64,000 nt of DNA from Sulfurimonadaceae bacterium (GCA_016744905.1 JADGDM010000005.1:1-64000); one strand, 5' to 3'. Positions 18,940 through 27,166 are shown, counted from the first letter of the stretch. Translations and numbers: made by a program. The notes: generated by a model from the sequence alone, not told the origin.

Positions 18940-19914
18940 TTATTGACTCAGTCCTAGATGGGCATCGTAAGCGAGTCTCATAACGCCTATGGCGTAATTA
19001 GATGAGTTATTATACCGCATAATTTTTTTGGCATATTCACGCAAGTAGGCCAACTCTGGTTTATCACAGCTAAAACAGTCATAGGTTTTGTTATGACGTT
19101 TACTTTTTGCGTAGACAAATGAGGCGGAGTCATTATCAAACTCATAATCATACCACTGTGCTTCAATGACGTCCATGTCAGGAATTTTATCCCAATCCAT
19201 TAACTCCGTAAAGTTTGCTTTTTTATGTAAAAAATAGCTGGCACTGACAATGGCATCTTCCATTTTTGTGAGATCAGCGTACTTGTTTTTATATCCTTTG
19301 GCATAGACAAATGAGTTGGGCATAAACTGTGGAATACCTACCGCTCCAGCGTAAGAGCTTGGAAGATTACACGATTCTGGTTTGAGGTCTTGTTTGTAAC
19401 AGTGGGTGATGATAGAGGTCATATTGGTTTTTGCCATCTTGATGAGCCATTTTTCACGGTTGGTATTGGGTTTGGTGCGTACGAGAAGCGTATTAAAAAC
19501 GATAAAAGCATCATGCGTAGGATTGATACGTCCGAGATTGGTCTCTTTAATCAATATCCCTGCGATGATTTCACGATTGACACCATAGGTCTCTTCAGCG
19601 TAGTCATAGACCTCTTTGTACTCTTTAAGATGGGTAACAATACGGGGTACATATTTTACTAAGGTATTGTTTGCTTTTTTCTCATTTTTTTTGTGATGTT
19701 TAATTTTACTGGGTTGAAGATATTTAAAACTGACTTCATCGAATTTTTGTGTTTTAAAGTAAGAGAGTAGAAATTGGTTGGCGTACTGAACACTGACCCC
19801 TTTTTTCACAACCTTTTTACAGATCTCTGTATAGTCAGGGTTTTGAAAGGTACAGTTGTCATGTTTGGCAAAAAGTAGGCCAGTAAGGCCGAGTATTAAT
19901 AGTAATTTTTTCAT
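18940..19914 (-). CDS. mltB: MltB-like lytic murein transglycosylase
   Basis: A 324-aa exported enzyme that cleaves MurNAc-GlcNAc bonds, leaving 1,6-anhydro-MurNAc ends. A signal peptide covers residues 1-16. The catalytic glutamate is in ILIKETNLGR near residue 123, and the SLT_2 family block SYAGAVGIPQFMPNSF is near 185. No lipobox is seen, so it is probably a soluble periplasmic enzyme. Its start lies 2 bases after the murU stop. It supplies the substrate for the enzymes encoded upstream. Confidence 0.9.
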   Translation of the reverse strand: MKKLLLILGLTGLLFAKHDNCTFQNPDYTEICKKVVKKGVSVQYANQFLLSYFKTQKFDEVSFKYLQPSKIKHHKKNEKKANNTLVKYVPRIVTHLKEYKEVYDYAEETYGVNREIIAGILIKETNLGRINPTHDAFIVFNTLLVRTKPNTNREKWLIKMAKTNMTSIITHCYKQDLKPESCNLPSSYAGAVGIPQFMPNSFVYAKGYKNKYADLTKMEDAIVSASYFLHKKANFTELMDWDKIPDMDVIEAQWYDYEFDNDSASFVYAKSKRHNKTYDCFSCDKPELAYLREYAKKIMRYNNSSNYAIGVMRLAYDAHLGLSQ

Positions 19915-19916
19915 TA

Positions 19917-20582
19917 TTATTTGTGTGCTTTCATATTTATTTTATTTAATCGCTCAGGTGTTCCAATATCTTCCCAGATACCACTGTGTAGCGTGCCAGA
20001 GATTTTATTTTGATGCATCGCTTCACGTAAAAGTGGGGCTAAGGCACTACGTCCATAAGGGAGGTCTTTAAACATCTTGGGATTATAGTAGGCGATGCCT
20101 GAATAAGTCTTTGAGTCATCCGTGTTATCTAAAACTCTGCCTTTTTTTAAAGTAAAGTCACCCTTTGTGTGTTGTGGAGGATTGGGCACTAAGATAAGGT
20201 GTGCATCATCCTCGCCTAAATCAAAACCAGTATCAAAAGCATAATCAGACCAAACATCTCCATTGACCAGTAAAAATGCTGCATCACCTAAGAGTGGAAG
20301 GGCTTTTATGATACCACCTGCACTCTCTAACGCACCTTCTTCTCTCTCATCAGAGTAGGTGAGTTTGATACCCCACTGTTCGCCATTACCCAGCGCGCTC
20401 AGTATTTTATGACCCAGATGGGCAATGTTGATGATAATCTCTTCAAATCCTGCTTGTGCGAGTTTTTCGATATGCCAAACAATCAGTGGTTTTGCATGAA
20501 CTTCAAGTAGAGGCTTGGGTGTGACATTCGTTAAGGGTCGCATACGTTCACCCCGGCCAGCAGCCAATATCATCGCTTTCAT
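19917..20582 (-). CDS. murU: N-acetylmuramate-1-phosphate uridylyltransferase
   Basis: A 221-aa cytoplasmic nucleotidyltransferase that joins MurNAc-1-phosphate and UTP to give UDP-MurNAc, bypassing de novo synthesis and MurA. MILAAGRGERMRPLT is the sugar-nucleotidyltransferase loop, followed by TPKPLLEV and the VNGDVW metal site. Length and order next to amgK match MurU of pseudomonads. ATG 20582 is preferred because it overlaps the amgK stop as ATGA; a GTG two codons earlier is also open. Confidence 0.88.
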   Translation of the reverse strand: MKAMILAAGRGERMRPLTNVTPKPLLEVHAKPLIVWHIEKLAQAGFEEIIINIAHLGHKILSALGNGEQWGIKLTYSDEREEGALESAGGIIKALPLLGDAAFLLVNGDVWSDYAFDTGFDLGEDDAHLILVPNPPQHTKGDFTLKKGRVLDNTDDSKTYSGIAYYNPKMFKDLPYGRSALAPLLREAMHQNKISGTLHSGIWEDIGTPERLNKINMKAHK

Positions 20583-21600
20583 TGACACTCTTTTAGAAGT
20601 TTGACCAAGGCTTTTGTCTCATCATAGCGCGCTGCGGTTTCTAGCACGTATTTGAGTGTCAGTGGGATATCTTTTAAGTATCCCTCTTTTCCATCACGAA
20701 GATAGAGTCTGGAAAAAATACCTAAGACCTTGATATGTCGTTGAAGTCCCATAAAGTCAAACCATTTTATAAAGGTTTTATCATCTGTTTTCAAACCCAA
20801 GATGTCACGAAATTCTAAAACCAATTTCTCTATCTCGTGCCGTTCAAATTCGATATAACAATCTTTTAAAAGTGAAACCAAATCATAAGTAATCGCACCA
20901 CACATTGCATCTTGATAATCAATAACGGCGACTTCATTTTTTGCATCCAGCATAATATTTCGAGAGTGAAAATCACGGTGGACAAAAACATTTTGCGGCT
21001 GTTCTAAAACGAGGTCAGATATCGATTCTAGCGCGCTGGATAGGGTCTTTTTTTGCGTATCTGTTAGTGCGATATTTAAGTGCTGTTTTAAGTACCACTC
21101 TTGCATTAAATCCATCTCAAAATGAAGAAAGGCTTTGTCATATAAAGGAAGCCCTTGTGTGTCAGCGCGCTGCATGTTAACGATGCAATTAAGGGCTTGT
21201 TTGTAAAGTGTTATAAAGTTGTTAGTATTTAAAACATTTAGATAATGGGTATTTCCAAAGTCCTCTATGATGAGATATCCAAGTTCTAAATCTTGTTCTA
21301 AAATATGAGGAACTTGTACCCTCACATCAAGCAGTCTTTGTGTGACATCGATGAAAGGACGAAGAGACTCTTTTTCTAATGAAGAGTCCATGAGAAGAAC
21401 GGTTTCCTTATCTTTTGTAAGACGGTAATATTTTCTAAAACTTGCATCGGCTGAAGCGATGGTAAGTTGAAAATCTTTATAAGGGGTATGCTTTAGCCAA
21501 TTGTTGATTTTATCCATAGATAGCTCCAATGATTGAATCTTTTTTTGCTCCAGTAATAGAGCTGAGATTGATGACTCTGTTGTGTACTCTTTGGCGCGCC
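20392..21600. repeat. Cluster of GCGCGC palindromes in the murU-amgK-anmK region
   Basis: AGCGCGCT occurs at 20392, 20626, 21030 and 21164, and GGCGCGCC at 21593. All lie inside coding sequence. They are part of a window-wide set described in the findings. Confidence 0.8.
20579..21517 (-). CDS. amgK: Anomeric MurNAc/GlcNAc kinase
   Basis: A 312-aa aminoglycoside-phosphotransferase-fold kinase that phosphorylates C1 of MurNAc. The catalytic loop is FVHRDFHSRNIML near residue 180 and the metal-binding VIDYQDA follows. The reading frame is open upstream to 21634, but ATG 21517 has GGAG seven bases ahead and overlaps anmK by 8 bases, so the shorter form is chosen. Pairing with murU is the known AmgK-MurU salvage module. 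Confidence 0.88.
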   Translation of the reverse strand: MDKINNWLKHTPYKDFQLTIASADASFRKYYRLTKDKETVLLMDSSLEKESLRPFIDVTQRLLDVRVQVPHILEQDLELGYLIIEDFGNTHYLNVLNTNNFITLYKQALNCIVNMQRADTQGLPLYDKAFLHFEMDLMQEWYLKQHLNIALTDTQKKTLSSALESISDLVLEQPQNVFVHRDFHSRNIMLDAKNEVAVIDYQDAMCGAITYDLVSLLKDCYIEFERHEIEKLVLEFRDILGLKTDDKTFIKWFDFMGLQRHIKVLGIFSRLYLRDGKEGYLKDIPLTLKYVLETAARYDETKALVKLLKECQ

Positions 21601-22592
21601 AACCAAGCAAAAGCGAGGGCTTCCATATAGTCACTGCTCACACCATAGTCATCACTGGGTTTAATGGTACATCCCTTGAGATATTTACTTAATGATACGA
21701 TGAGGGCTAAGTTTTTTGCGCCCCCTCCACATAAAATAAGATGTTTTATTTTTTTGTCTTCTAGTGCTTCCGCGATACTAAGGACACTGAGTTCAAGGAG
21801 TGTTGCTTGAACATCAACAGGACGCAGAGCAGAAAACTCTTGAAGTTTTTCTTCCAACCAGTGGCCATTAAAAAGTTCTCTCCCTGTACTTTTTGGAGGA
21901 GTTTGATTAAAGTAAGATTCGCTAAGCAGTGTGTTTAATAGGGGTTGATGAATATTACCACTACGTGCCCACTCCCCTTTTTTATCAAAAGGTTTGTTAA
22001 GATTTTTATCAATCCAGTAGTCTAGAAGTACATTGGCTGGTCCAACATCAAAACCTGTTGGTAAGCCTAAAAATGTGATGTTGGCGATACCTCCAAGGTT
22101 AAGAACGGCAACATCATCGCCAAGGTAGTTAAAGATAGATTGATGAAAGGCGGGAGCGAAGGGTGCGCCTTGACCACCATGGGCGACATCTAAACGTCTA
22201 AAATCAGCAACGACTTTAATGCCAGTCTGGGCATATACAATATTGGCGTCACCGAGTTGCATCGTAAAAGGAGTGTCACCGAAGGGTTGATGCCACAGTG
22301 TTTGTCCATGTAGTCCAATGGCCGTAATATTTTCAGATAGGATCTCTTCTCTTTGCAGTAGTGCATTAATGGCCTTGGCAAAGAGATGTCCGAGTTGATG
22401 ATCAAGTTTACCAACGGCTTCTAGACTGCTTGGCTTTTCAATCATCTCTAAAATTTTAGCTTTTAGTAATGGGTCGAAGGGATATTCTAGTGCGCTGATA
22501 AAGGCAGGCTTATGTGCACCTATTTCGCACAGAACGACATCTACGCCATCAAGGCTGGTTCCCGACATTACACCGATATATTGTTCACTCAT
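21510..22592 (-). CDS. anmK: Anhydro-N-acetylmuramic acid kinase
   Basis: A 360-aa cytoplasmic kinase that opens 1,6-anhydro-MurNAc and yields MurNAc-6-phosphate. The N-terminal GVMSGTSLDGVDVVL is the family's ATP-binding signature; GLHGQTLWHQP, the LNLGGIANIT block and the GGGAKN motif near residue 293 are also present. Full length. It overlaps the symporter by 8 bases. The following step in the pathway needs MupP, which is not encoded in this window. Confidence 0.93.
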   Translation of the reverse strand: MSEQYIGVMSGTSLDGVDVVLCEIGAHKPAFISALEYPFDPLLKAKILEMIEKPSSLEAVGKLDHQLGHLFAKAINALLQREEILSENITAIGLHGQTLWHQPFGDTPFTMQLGDANIVYAQTGIKVVADFRRLDVAHGGQGAPFAPAFHQSIFNYLGDDVAVLNLGGIANITFLGLPTGFDVGPANVLLDYWIDKNLNKPFDKKGEWARSGNIHQPLLNTLLSESYFNQTPPKSTGRELFNGHWLEEKLQEFSALRPVDVQATLLELSVLSIAEALEDKKIKHLILCGGGAKNLALIVSLSKYLKGCTIKPSDDYGVSSDYMEALAFAWLARQRVHNRVINLSSITGAKKDSIIGAIYG

Positions 22593-24054
22593 GAGATTTT
22601 CCTAACTGCATAATAATAAAAGAGACAAAGGTTCCAATGACGATTTGCCATGAAAACCCTAGGGAGATACCAAAGATATAAGGCTGAAGAGACAAGACGG
22701 TAACAAATCCACCCAATAGTGCCCATGGTACGGTGTTGGCGTTACCACGTTTAGTAAAGATGGCTGAAAAGAAGACACCCAAAAGTCCGGTGTAGGCAAA
22801 AGCCATCACGCCAAGCGCAAAACTCACCAACGAAAGGTCACTGTAATGTTGCCAATAATAACTTATCATCGCCATAAGGGAGAGAATCAAAGCAAAGAAG
22901 AGAACGGCTTGGCGAGAAGCTTTGATGTAATGTGTCTCATCCATTTGAACGCGCTTGGACTTCCAAGGACGGTAGATATCTTCAACGGCTACAGAAGCCA
23001 TCGCCCCTAAAACAGAGTTGGTACTTGAAAGCGCTGCGGCTATAGCGCCAACAGTCACTAATCCACGCAGACCATCAGGCATCTGTGTGAGTATATAGTG
23101 CATAAAAATAGTAATTTTTTCACCTTGAAAACTCTGTGTGACATCGGCTTGATTGTAAAAAAGATAGAGTAGGGCACCGATAGATAAAAAAAGTAAAACT
23201 ACAGGAATCGTCAAAAGAATAGAGACAATAAGTGAGCGCGCTGCATCTTTAGAATTTTTACACGAGAGTACGCGCTGCGTCATATCTTGATCGAGTCCAA
23301 AGGCGGCGATGTTGAGTAAGAGCCAGCCCGTTAGTAGACCGATGATACTAAATTTTCCATCCAGTGAGGTGTCAAAAACTCTCAGTTTATTGTGCTCTTG
23401 CAGTGTCTCAATAATGTTGATATCACCTAAAGAATTATAGAGATAAAAAAAGACGATAAGTGCGGCACCGATGTAGGTGATGGCTTGAATGATGTCTCCC
23501 CAAATAACAGACTTGACTCCGCCAAAGTAAGCATACGCCAGCGCGCCAAGTATTAAGATGACGATAGAGACGGTGACATGGAGAAAGGTGACATCTAAAA
23601 AAAGTATCATAGAGATAGCCAGCGCGCCGATATAGAGTCTTGCCCCACTGGCAAGAACACGGCCAAGAAGAAACATAATTCCTGCTTGTCGCTTAGCGCG
23701 CTCGCCGTAACGTGATTCTAAAAGTTCATAAACAGTAATAGCGCGCAGGGCATAAAATTTAGGAATTAGAATATAGGCAACAAAAAGTACCCCTAACAGT
23801 CCTGAGAAGTAAAATCCGATAAAAGTGAAGTCATGGGCATATGAAAACTCTGGCGCGCCCAAGAAGGTGGCGGCGGATTGTGAAGTAGCAAGAACAGAGA
23901 TCGCAACGGCAAACATGGGCATGGAGTTTGCACTTACAAAAAACTCCCGCGAAGAGGAGATCTTTGTCCGTCCTAGAGCGTAAGAGCTAAGCGCTAAGGT
24001 GAGAAAATAGGCGGAAAATATAGCCCAGTCGAGCGGTGAAAAAGCACTTTCCAT
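22585..24054 (-). CDS. SSS-family sodium:solute symporter, likely for wall sugars
   Basis: A 489-aa inner-membrane transporter with thirteen to fourteen helices of the SSS family; FFVSANSMPMFAVAISVLAT and the later A-A-A-L-S-S-T-N-S-V are typical sodium-site regions. It begins on the last base of nagZ and overlaps anmK by 8 bases. The placement suggests uptake of anhydro-MurNAc or GlcNAc-anhydro-MurNAc in place of AmpG. Specificity is inference from operon context. The gene carries at least six GCGCGC palindromes. Confidence 0.87.
   Translation of the reverse strand: MESAFSPLDWAIFSAYFLTLALSSYALGRTKISSSREFFVSANSMPMFAVAISVLATSQSAATFLGAPEFSYAHDFTFIGFYFSGLLGVLFVAYILIPKFYALRAITVYELLESRYGERAKRQAGIMFLLGRVLASGARLYIGALAISMILFLDVTFLHVTVSIVILILGALAYAYFGGVKSVIWGDIIQAITYIGAALIVFFYLYNSLGDINIIETLQEHNKLRVFDTSLDGKFSIIGLLTGWLLLNIAAFGLDQDMTQRVLSCKNSKDAARSLIVSILLTIPVVLLFLSIGALLYLFYNQADVTQSFQGEKITIFMHYILTQMPDGLRGLVTVGAIAAALSSTNSVLGAMASVAVEDIYRPWKSKRVQMDETHYIKASRQAVLFFALILSLMAMISYYWQHYSDLSLVSFALGVMAFAYTGLLGVFFSAIFTKRGNANTVPWALLGGFVTVLSLQPYIFGISLGFSWQIVIGTFVSFIIMQLGKSHE
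23235..23859. repeat. Cluster of GCGCGC palindromes in the symporter gene
   Basis: AGCGCGCT at 23235 and 23695, AGCGCGCC at 23540 and 23621, AGCGCGCA near 23744, and GGCGCGCC at 23852: six sites in about 620 bases of an AT-rich genome. Confidence 0.8.
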
Positions 24055-25148
24055 TATTTTCTTTCTCTTTCTCTATATTGATGTAATCGCTCAATTCTTC
24101 TGTTTGACTCGATGATTCTCTTTTTATCAATTTTTCCATCATGAACTCCTTTTAAAATAGTTTCTACAATCTCACCCGTGTTATTGGTGCTTAATTGATT
24201 GCCAAAAAGTAAGATATCTACACCCGCATTGATGGCCAAGGTTACTGTCTGAGAGAGCGTATAATGCGCAGATATCGCTTTCATCTGTAAGTCATCACTG
24301 ATAATGACACCCTGATACCCCATCTGATGACGAAGTAAAATATTATTAACTTTATGTGATAAAGTAGCAGGAAACGTTCCATCTAGTTGGTCGTTAAAAA
24401 CATGTGCGGTCATAATCATCTGCACATCATCACTGTTGATGAGGTTTTGGTAGGGTTCTAATTCTGCGTTAGACCATGTTTTACTGATATCAACAAAACC
24501 TTTATGGGAGTCTCCTAGCGAAGAACCATGACCAGGAAAGTGTTTTAAAACAGAGAGTACTTTCTCTTTTTTCAGTGCGTCCATAAATATTTTGGCGTAG
24601 GCAGTAACGTCTTCACTTTTAGCGCCATAAGAACGATCAAGTCCTACTATGACTTTATTGTCTGGATTGCGCGCTAAGTCCACCACCGGAGCAAAATCAC
24701 AGTTGATGCCATTTTCTGAAATCATCTTAGCTTGGTTGGCATAGATCTGTGCTGCTTGTTTGTAGTCAAGACTAGAGACATCAAAGGCAGAAGGAATTTT
24801 CAAAAAGCCATACTTCGGCTTCAAGCGCGCTACCTTTCCACCCTCTTGATCGATAGAGATAATAAGTGGTTTTTTAGCGTATGACTTTAGTTGGGTACTC
24901 AGCGCGCTGAGTTGTGAAGGGGAGCTTATATTTTTTGTTCTGTTACGATCATGATAAAACCTATCAAATAAAATAACGCCACCCAAGTCATAGTTTTGGA
25001 TATCTTGAACAATTAAAGAGTCTCTGCTTAGATTTGAATCTTCAAACCCCACCACCAACATCCGACCAATCATCTTTTTGAGTGCATCATCATTGGTTTG
25101 AAGGGTATGAAAATTTAAAAATAGTAGTAGAAGTAGGGAGAGTTTCAC
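24054..25148 (-). CDS. nagZ: Beta-N-acetylglucosaminidase, GH3 NagZ type, apparently exported
   Basis: A 364-aa GH3 hydrolase that removes GlcNAc from muropeptides. The His/Asp loop KHFPGHGSSLGDSH is near residue 201 and the nucleophile lies in IISDDLQM near 284; ISIDQEGG is also present. The start is a GTG at 25148 with AAAGGA seven bases ahead; an upstream ATG adds 30 poor-looking residues. The N-terminus is then a basic residue plus L-rich core (MKLSLLLLLFLNF), which looks like a signal peptide. Most NagZ enzymes of Gram-negatives are cytoplasmic, so export is unusual. First gene of the recycling operon. Confidence 0.88.
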   Translation of the reverse strand: MKLSLLLLLFLNFHTLQTNDDALKKMIGRMLVVGFEDSNLSRDSLIVQDIQNYDLGGVILFDRFYHDRNRTKNISSPSQLSALSTQLKSYAKKPLIISIDQEGGKVARLKPKYGFLKIPSAFDVSSLDYKQAAQIYANQAKMISENGINCDFAPVVDLARNPDNKVIVGLDRSYGAKSEDVTAYAKIFMDALKKEKVLSVLKHFPGHGSSLGDSHKGFVDISKTWSNAELEPYQNLINSDDVQMIMTAHVFNDQLDGTFPATLSHKVNNILLRHQMGYQGVIISDDLQMKAISAHYTLSQTVTLAINAGVDILLFGNQLSTNNTGEIVETILKGVHDGKIDKKRIIESNRRIERLHQYRERERK

Positions 25149-25337
25149 GTTCAAATCCTTTGAGGGATTTAAGCAATTACTATTCCTTTTGTACGTCTGT
25201 GTAAGAGCAAAACAGCTTTCTAATAAGCATTTTGTCATTCAAAGATGTATTACAAATTCCTAACAGATTAATAATGGTAGTATTGTTAAAAAATAGTCTC
25301 TTTCTTCATCATTCATATCTCGATTTATAATATTTAA

Positions 25338-25596
25338 AAATTAACTATCTTTATACCTAGTTCAGAGACAGGAGTAACTACAGAAGAAGTTAGCAAGAAC
25401 GTCAGCACGCTCTTTTTGGGGTGGTGGTGTACGCGCTACTAATGAGCCAAATTATAAAATTGTCAAACTCGCACACCCTATGCCATACGCCAACAAGTTT
25501 TGGTTAAAAAGTCTAGGACTAAAAGAGAACAGACAGTATATTAGGTTTCAAGAGAATGTTGATTGTACGCCTTTTATTGAATCCGAAGAAGAGTAA
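25338..25596 (+). pseudogene. Broken gene remnant of unknown family
   Basis: Two overlapping frames look coding but neither has a start. Frame A (25338-25442) reads KLTIFIPSSETGVTTEEVSK then N-V-S-T-L-F; frame B (25378-25596) reads ...SFWGGGVRATNEPNYKIV, then AHPMPYANKFWLKSLGLK, and ends FIESEEE with TAA. A one-base loss in the T5G4 run near 25411-25420 would join them into one protein. No ATG, GTG or TTG with a ribosome site is seen, so the 5' part is missing too. The family is not recognised. It lies in the 500-base gap between nagZ and the lipoprotein; the rest of that gap shows only AT-rich sequence. Confidence 0.5.
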
Positions 25597-25652
25597 AACG
25601 ACTTGCTAAAATATCAAATTTTAGAGATAATAATAAAAAAAAGAGAGAGAAG

Positions 25653-26284
25653 ATGAAAAATATAATATTTATGTTACTGCTTACAGTACTTGTTTTTAGT
25701 GGATGTGAGAAGCCTGGGGAGAGTGAAGAGAGACGACCATCAACGGACGCAAGTATAGTGATTGATTCAATGGAAGAGACAAGCACAATGGTGAGATGGT
25801 CTGGTATACATATTACCAAGGACAGTTCTCCACAGGGGCAGTATTGGTTTGGAGTGGACAGCTCGCGAACAAGTATTATTGATGGAGTACGAACCGTAGG
25901 CAGTCGGGGGGGGGTACGACAGGATTTTACCAAGTCAGCGATTACCAAAGACAAAACATTGTTGACATTGATAATATTGAGCCAAGAGATAGTGCAGTGG
26001 TATTTGATGTTGAACAGGTAGAGTCAGTACAGTGTGACTTTGATAGTATGTCAGGCAATTCAGCAATAGTGCAATGTGTAATATACAGCAAAAACAATGA
26101 ACTGATAACACAATTTGAAACCAGCCTCGGGGTAAACAGTGGAGAAGTTGTAGAAGATGTATTCTTCCCAATTTTAAGAGTTACTACTCCAGAACTAGAA
26201 GAGTGGGATGATATTATGGACACAGTGTTCGATTCAACAAAACTTTTTGATGGACGCAGTTTCATTGAAGAAGAGGAACTTTAA
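25653..26284 (+). pseudogene. Lipoprotein gene split by a G9 tract (possibly phase-variable)
   Basis: The frame from ATG 25653 has a lipoprotein signal ending V-F-S-G-C near residue 18, then runs to a G9 tract at 25906-25914. As given, it continues in a poor-looking frame to a stop at 26021. From the tract on, another frame is open: GGTTGFYQVSDYQRQNIVDI, then DNIEP, continuing to 26284 and ending E-E-E-E-L. Ten or seven Gs would fuse the two into about 210 residues. AGAGAGAAG precedes the start. No family is recognised. Slipped-strand switching or a sequencing error in the run could explain it. Confidence 0.65.
25906..25914 (+). repeat. Homopolymeric G9 tract inside a lipoprotein gene
   Basis: Nine consecutive Gs in the coding part of the lipoprotein gene, at the exact point where the reading frame is lost. 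Runs of this kind are the usual contingency switches in Campylobacterota. Confidence 0.85.
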
Positions 26285-26547
26285 ACAAGGCCTCATAGGG
26301 TAAAATAACCCAGTTACACCGCACTAAATACAGAAGAGACTTCTAGGCTAAGCGAGGCACTTTAATGCTCCTTAGCCAACTACTACATCAAGAAAAAAAA
26401 GGTGTCAGGTGATTCCAATAACTAAATATATATTGGTATATTTTTGTATCTCTTGTCTTTCATACTTCATCTAAGAATAAGGGACTTACCGGGTATTTTC
26501 TTCTCTCGATCATTATTATTAAACTATAGATAGATATTTAAATATGC
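26285..26547. other. Gene-free stretch before the toxin-antitoxin pair
   Basis: About 260 bases with no supported gene. It holds an A8 run near 26393, followed by GGTGTCAGGTGATTCC, and AT-rich sequence. I see no transposase, terminal repeat or RNA fold that I can support. Confidence 0.5.
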
Positions 26548-26565
26548 TATAATACATTAATACAT
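26548..26565 (+). promoter_or_regulatory. Promoter and direct repeats of the toxin-antitoxin operon
   Basis: An extended -10, TG-C-TATAAT, places TATAAT at 26548-26553. It overlaps a direct repeat AATACAT (26551-26557) and AATACAT (26559-26565). Short direct repeats over the promoter are typical operators for ribbon-helix-helix antitoxins, so autoregulation is likely. Confidence 0.5.
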
Positions 26566-26585
26566 CACTATGTAAAGGAGTGTTT

Positions 26586-26834
26586 ATGCATAGATTAAAT
26601 TTAACTATTGATGAGGGACTTTATGAGAAGGCCAGAGCTTTTAGTTTTTTAGAAAATAAATCTATCTCTCAAATGATTAGAGAGAGCCTTTCTGATTACT
26701 TAGAGAATAGCAAAGAAAAAAGTAAAAAAGTAGAACTTCTGTTAGAAGCAGATGATGAAGAAGAAATTTTGGCTATCATGAAAAATGATGATTTTGTCTC
26801 TCAAGATAACTTCGCTAAAAAATTTAATTTATGA
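26586..26834 (+). CDS. Ribbon-helix-helix-type antitoxin
   Basis: An 82-aa protein. Residues 1-35 (HRLNLTIDEGLYEKARAF, then SISQMIRESL) fit the beta-strand plus two helices of the RHH/CopG DNA-binding fold, and the acidic C-terminal half would wrap the toxin. ATG 26586 has AAAGGAG five bases upstream; a GTG at 26580 lies inside that site. It overlaps the toxin gene by ATGA, the usual order of such modules. It would neutralise the toxin and repress its own promoter. Confidence 0.8.
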   Translation: MHRLNLTIDEGLYEKARAFSFLENKSISQMIRESLSDYLENSKEKSKKVELLLEADDEEEILAIMKNDDFVSQDNFAKKFNL

Positions 26835-27070
26835 TTATCAGCTATTCGAAAACTTTTGAAAAGAAGTTTTCAACCTATCCTAAAAACCTACAATCTAAAA
26901 TCTTTAAAGCTATAAATAATATCCCAGATGGGGACATTAAACGAATGACAGGGAATGACATTCCTCCTATCTACAGACTCAGAGTATCTAAATATCGAGT
27001 TCTTTTTCATATGAATGAAGAAGAGATAAAAATATTAAAAGTTGATAGTCGTGGTGATATCTATAAGTAG
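26831..27070 (+). CDS. RelE/ParE-superfamily toxin
   Basis: A 79-aa basic protein. The pattern S-K-T-F-E-K-K-F, then I-P-P-I-Y-R-L-R-V-S-K-Y-R-V-L-F-H, then I-K-I-L-K-V-D-S-R-G-D-I-Y-K is the RelE/ParE fold order: helix pair, then beta strands with conserved R-V-x-x-Y-R and a terminal H/D-R region. It could be an mRNA interferase or a gyrase poison; sequence alone does not decide. It is complete and in frame, so the module is probably active. Confidence 0.8.
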   Translation: MIISYSKTFEKKFSTYPKNLQSKIFKAINNIPDGDIKRMTGNDIPPIYRLRVSKYRVLFHMNEEEIKILKVDSRGDIYK

Positions 27071-27080
27071 AAGTGCATAT

Positions 27081-27155
27081 ACGCATTATATTAAGAGACG
27101 ATTAAATACCATTTACGCATCATATTATGATATGATTATAACAGTTAATCGTCTC
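27081..27155. promoter_or_regulatory. Repeats in the Fic gene leader
   Basis: A perfect 11-bp inverted repeat, GAGACGATTAA (27095-27105) and TTAATCGTCTC (27145-27155), encloses the probable promoter. A direct repeat ACGCATTATATTA (27081-27093) and ACGCATCATATTA (27115-27127) is interleaved with it at a 34-base period. The far arm ends 11 bases before the start codon, so it could be an operator or a leader hairpin. Confidence 0.55.
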
Positions 27156-27166
27156 ATGGAGTAAAT

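Noticed and set aside
26393-26416. A8 run plus GGTGTCAGGTGATTCC as an insertion-sequence end
   Set aside because: No transposase, no matching inverted end and no target duplication found.
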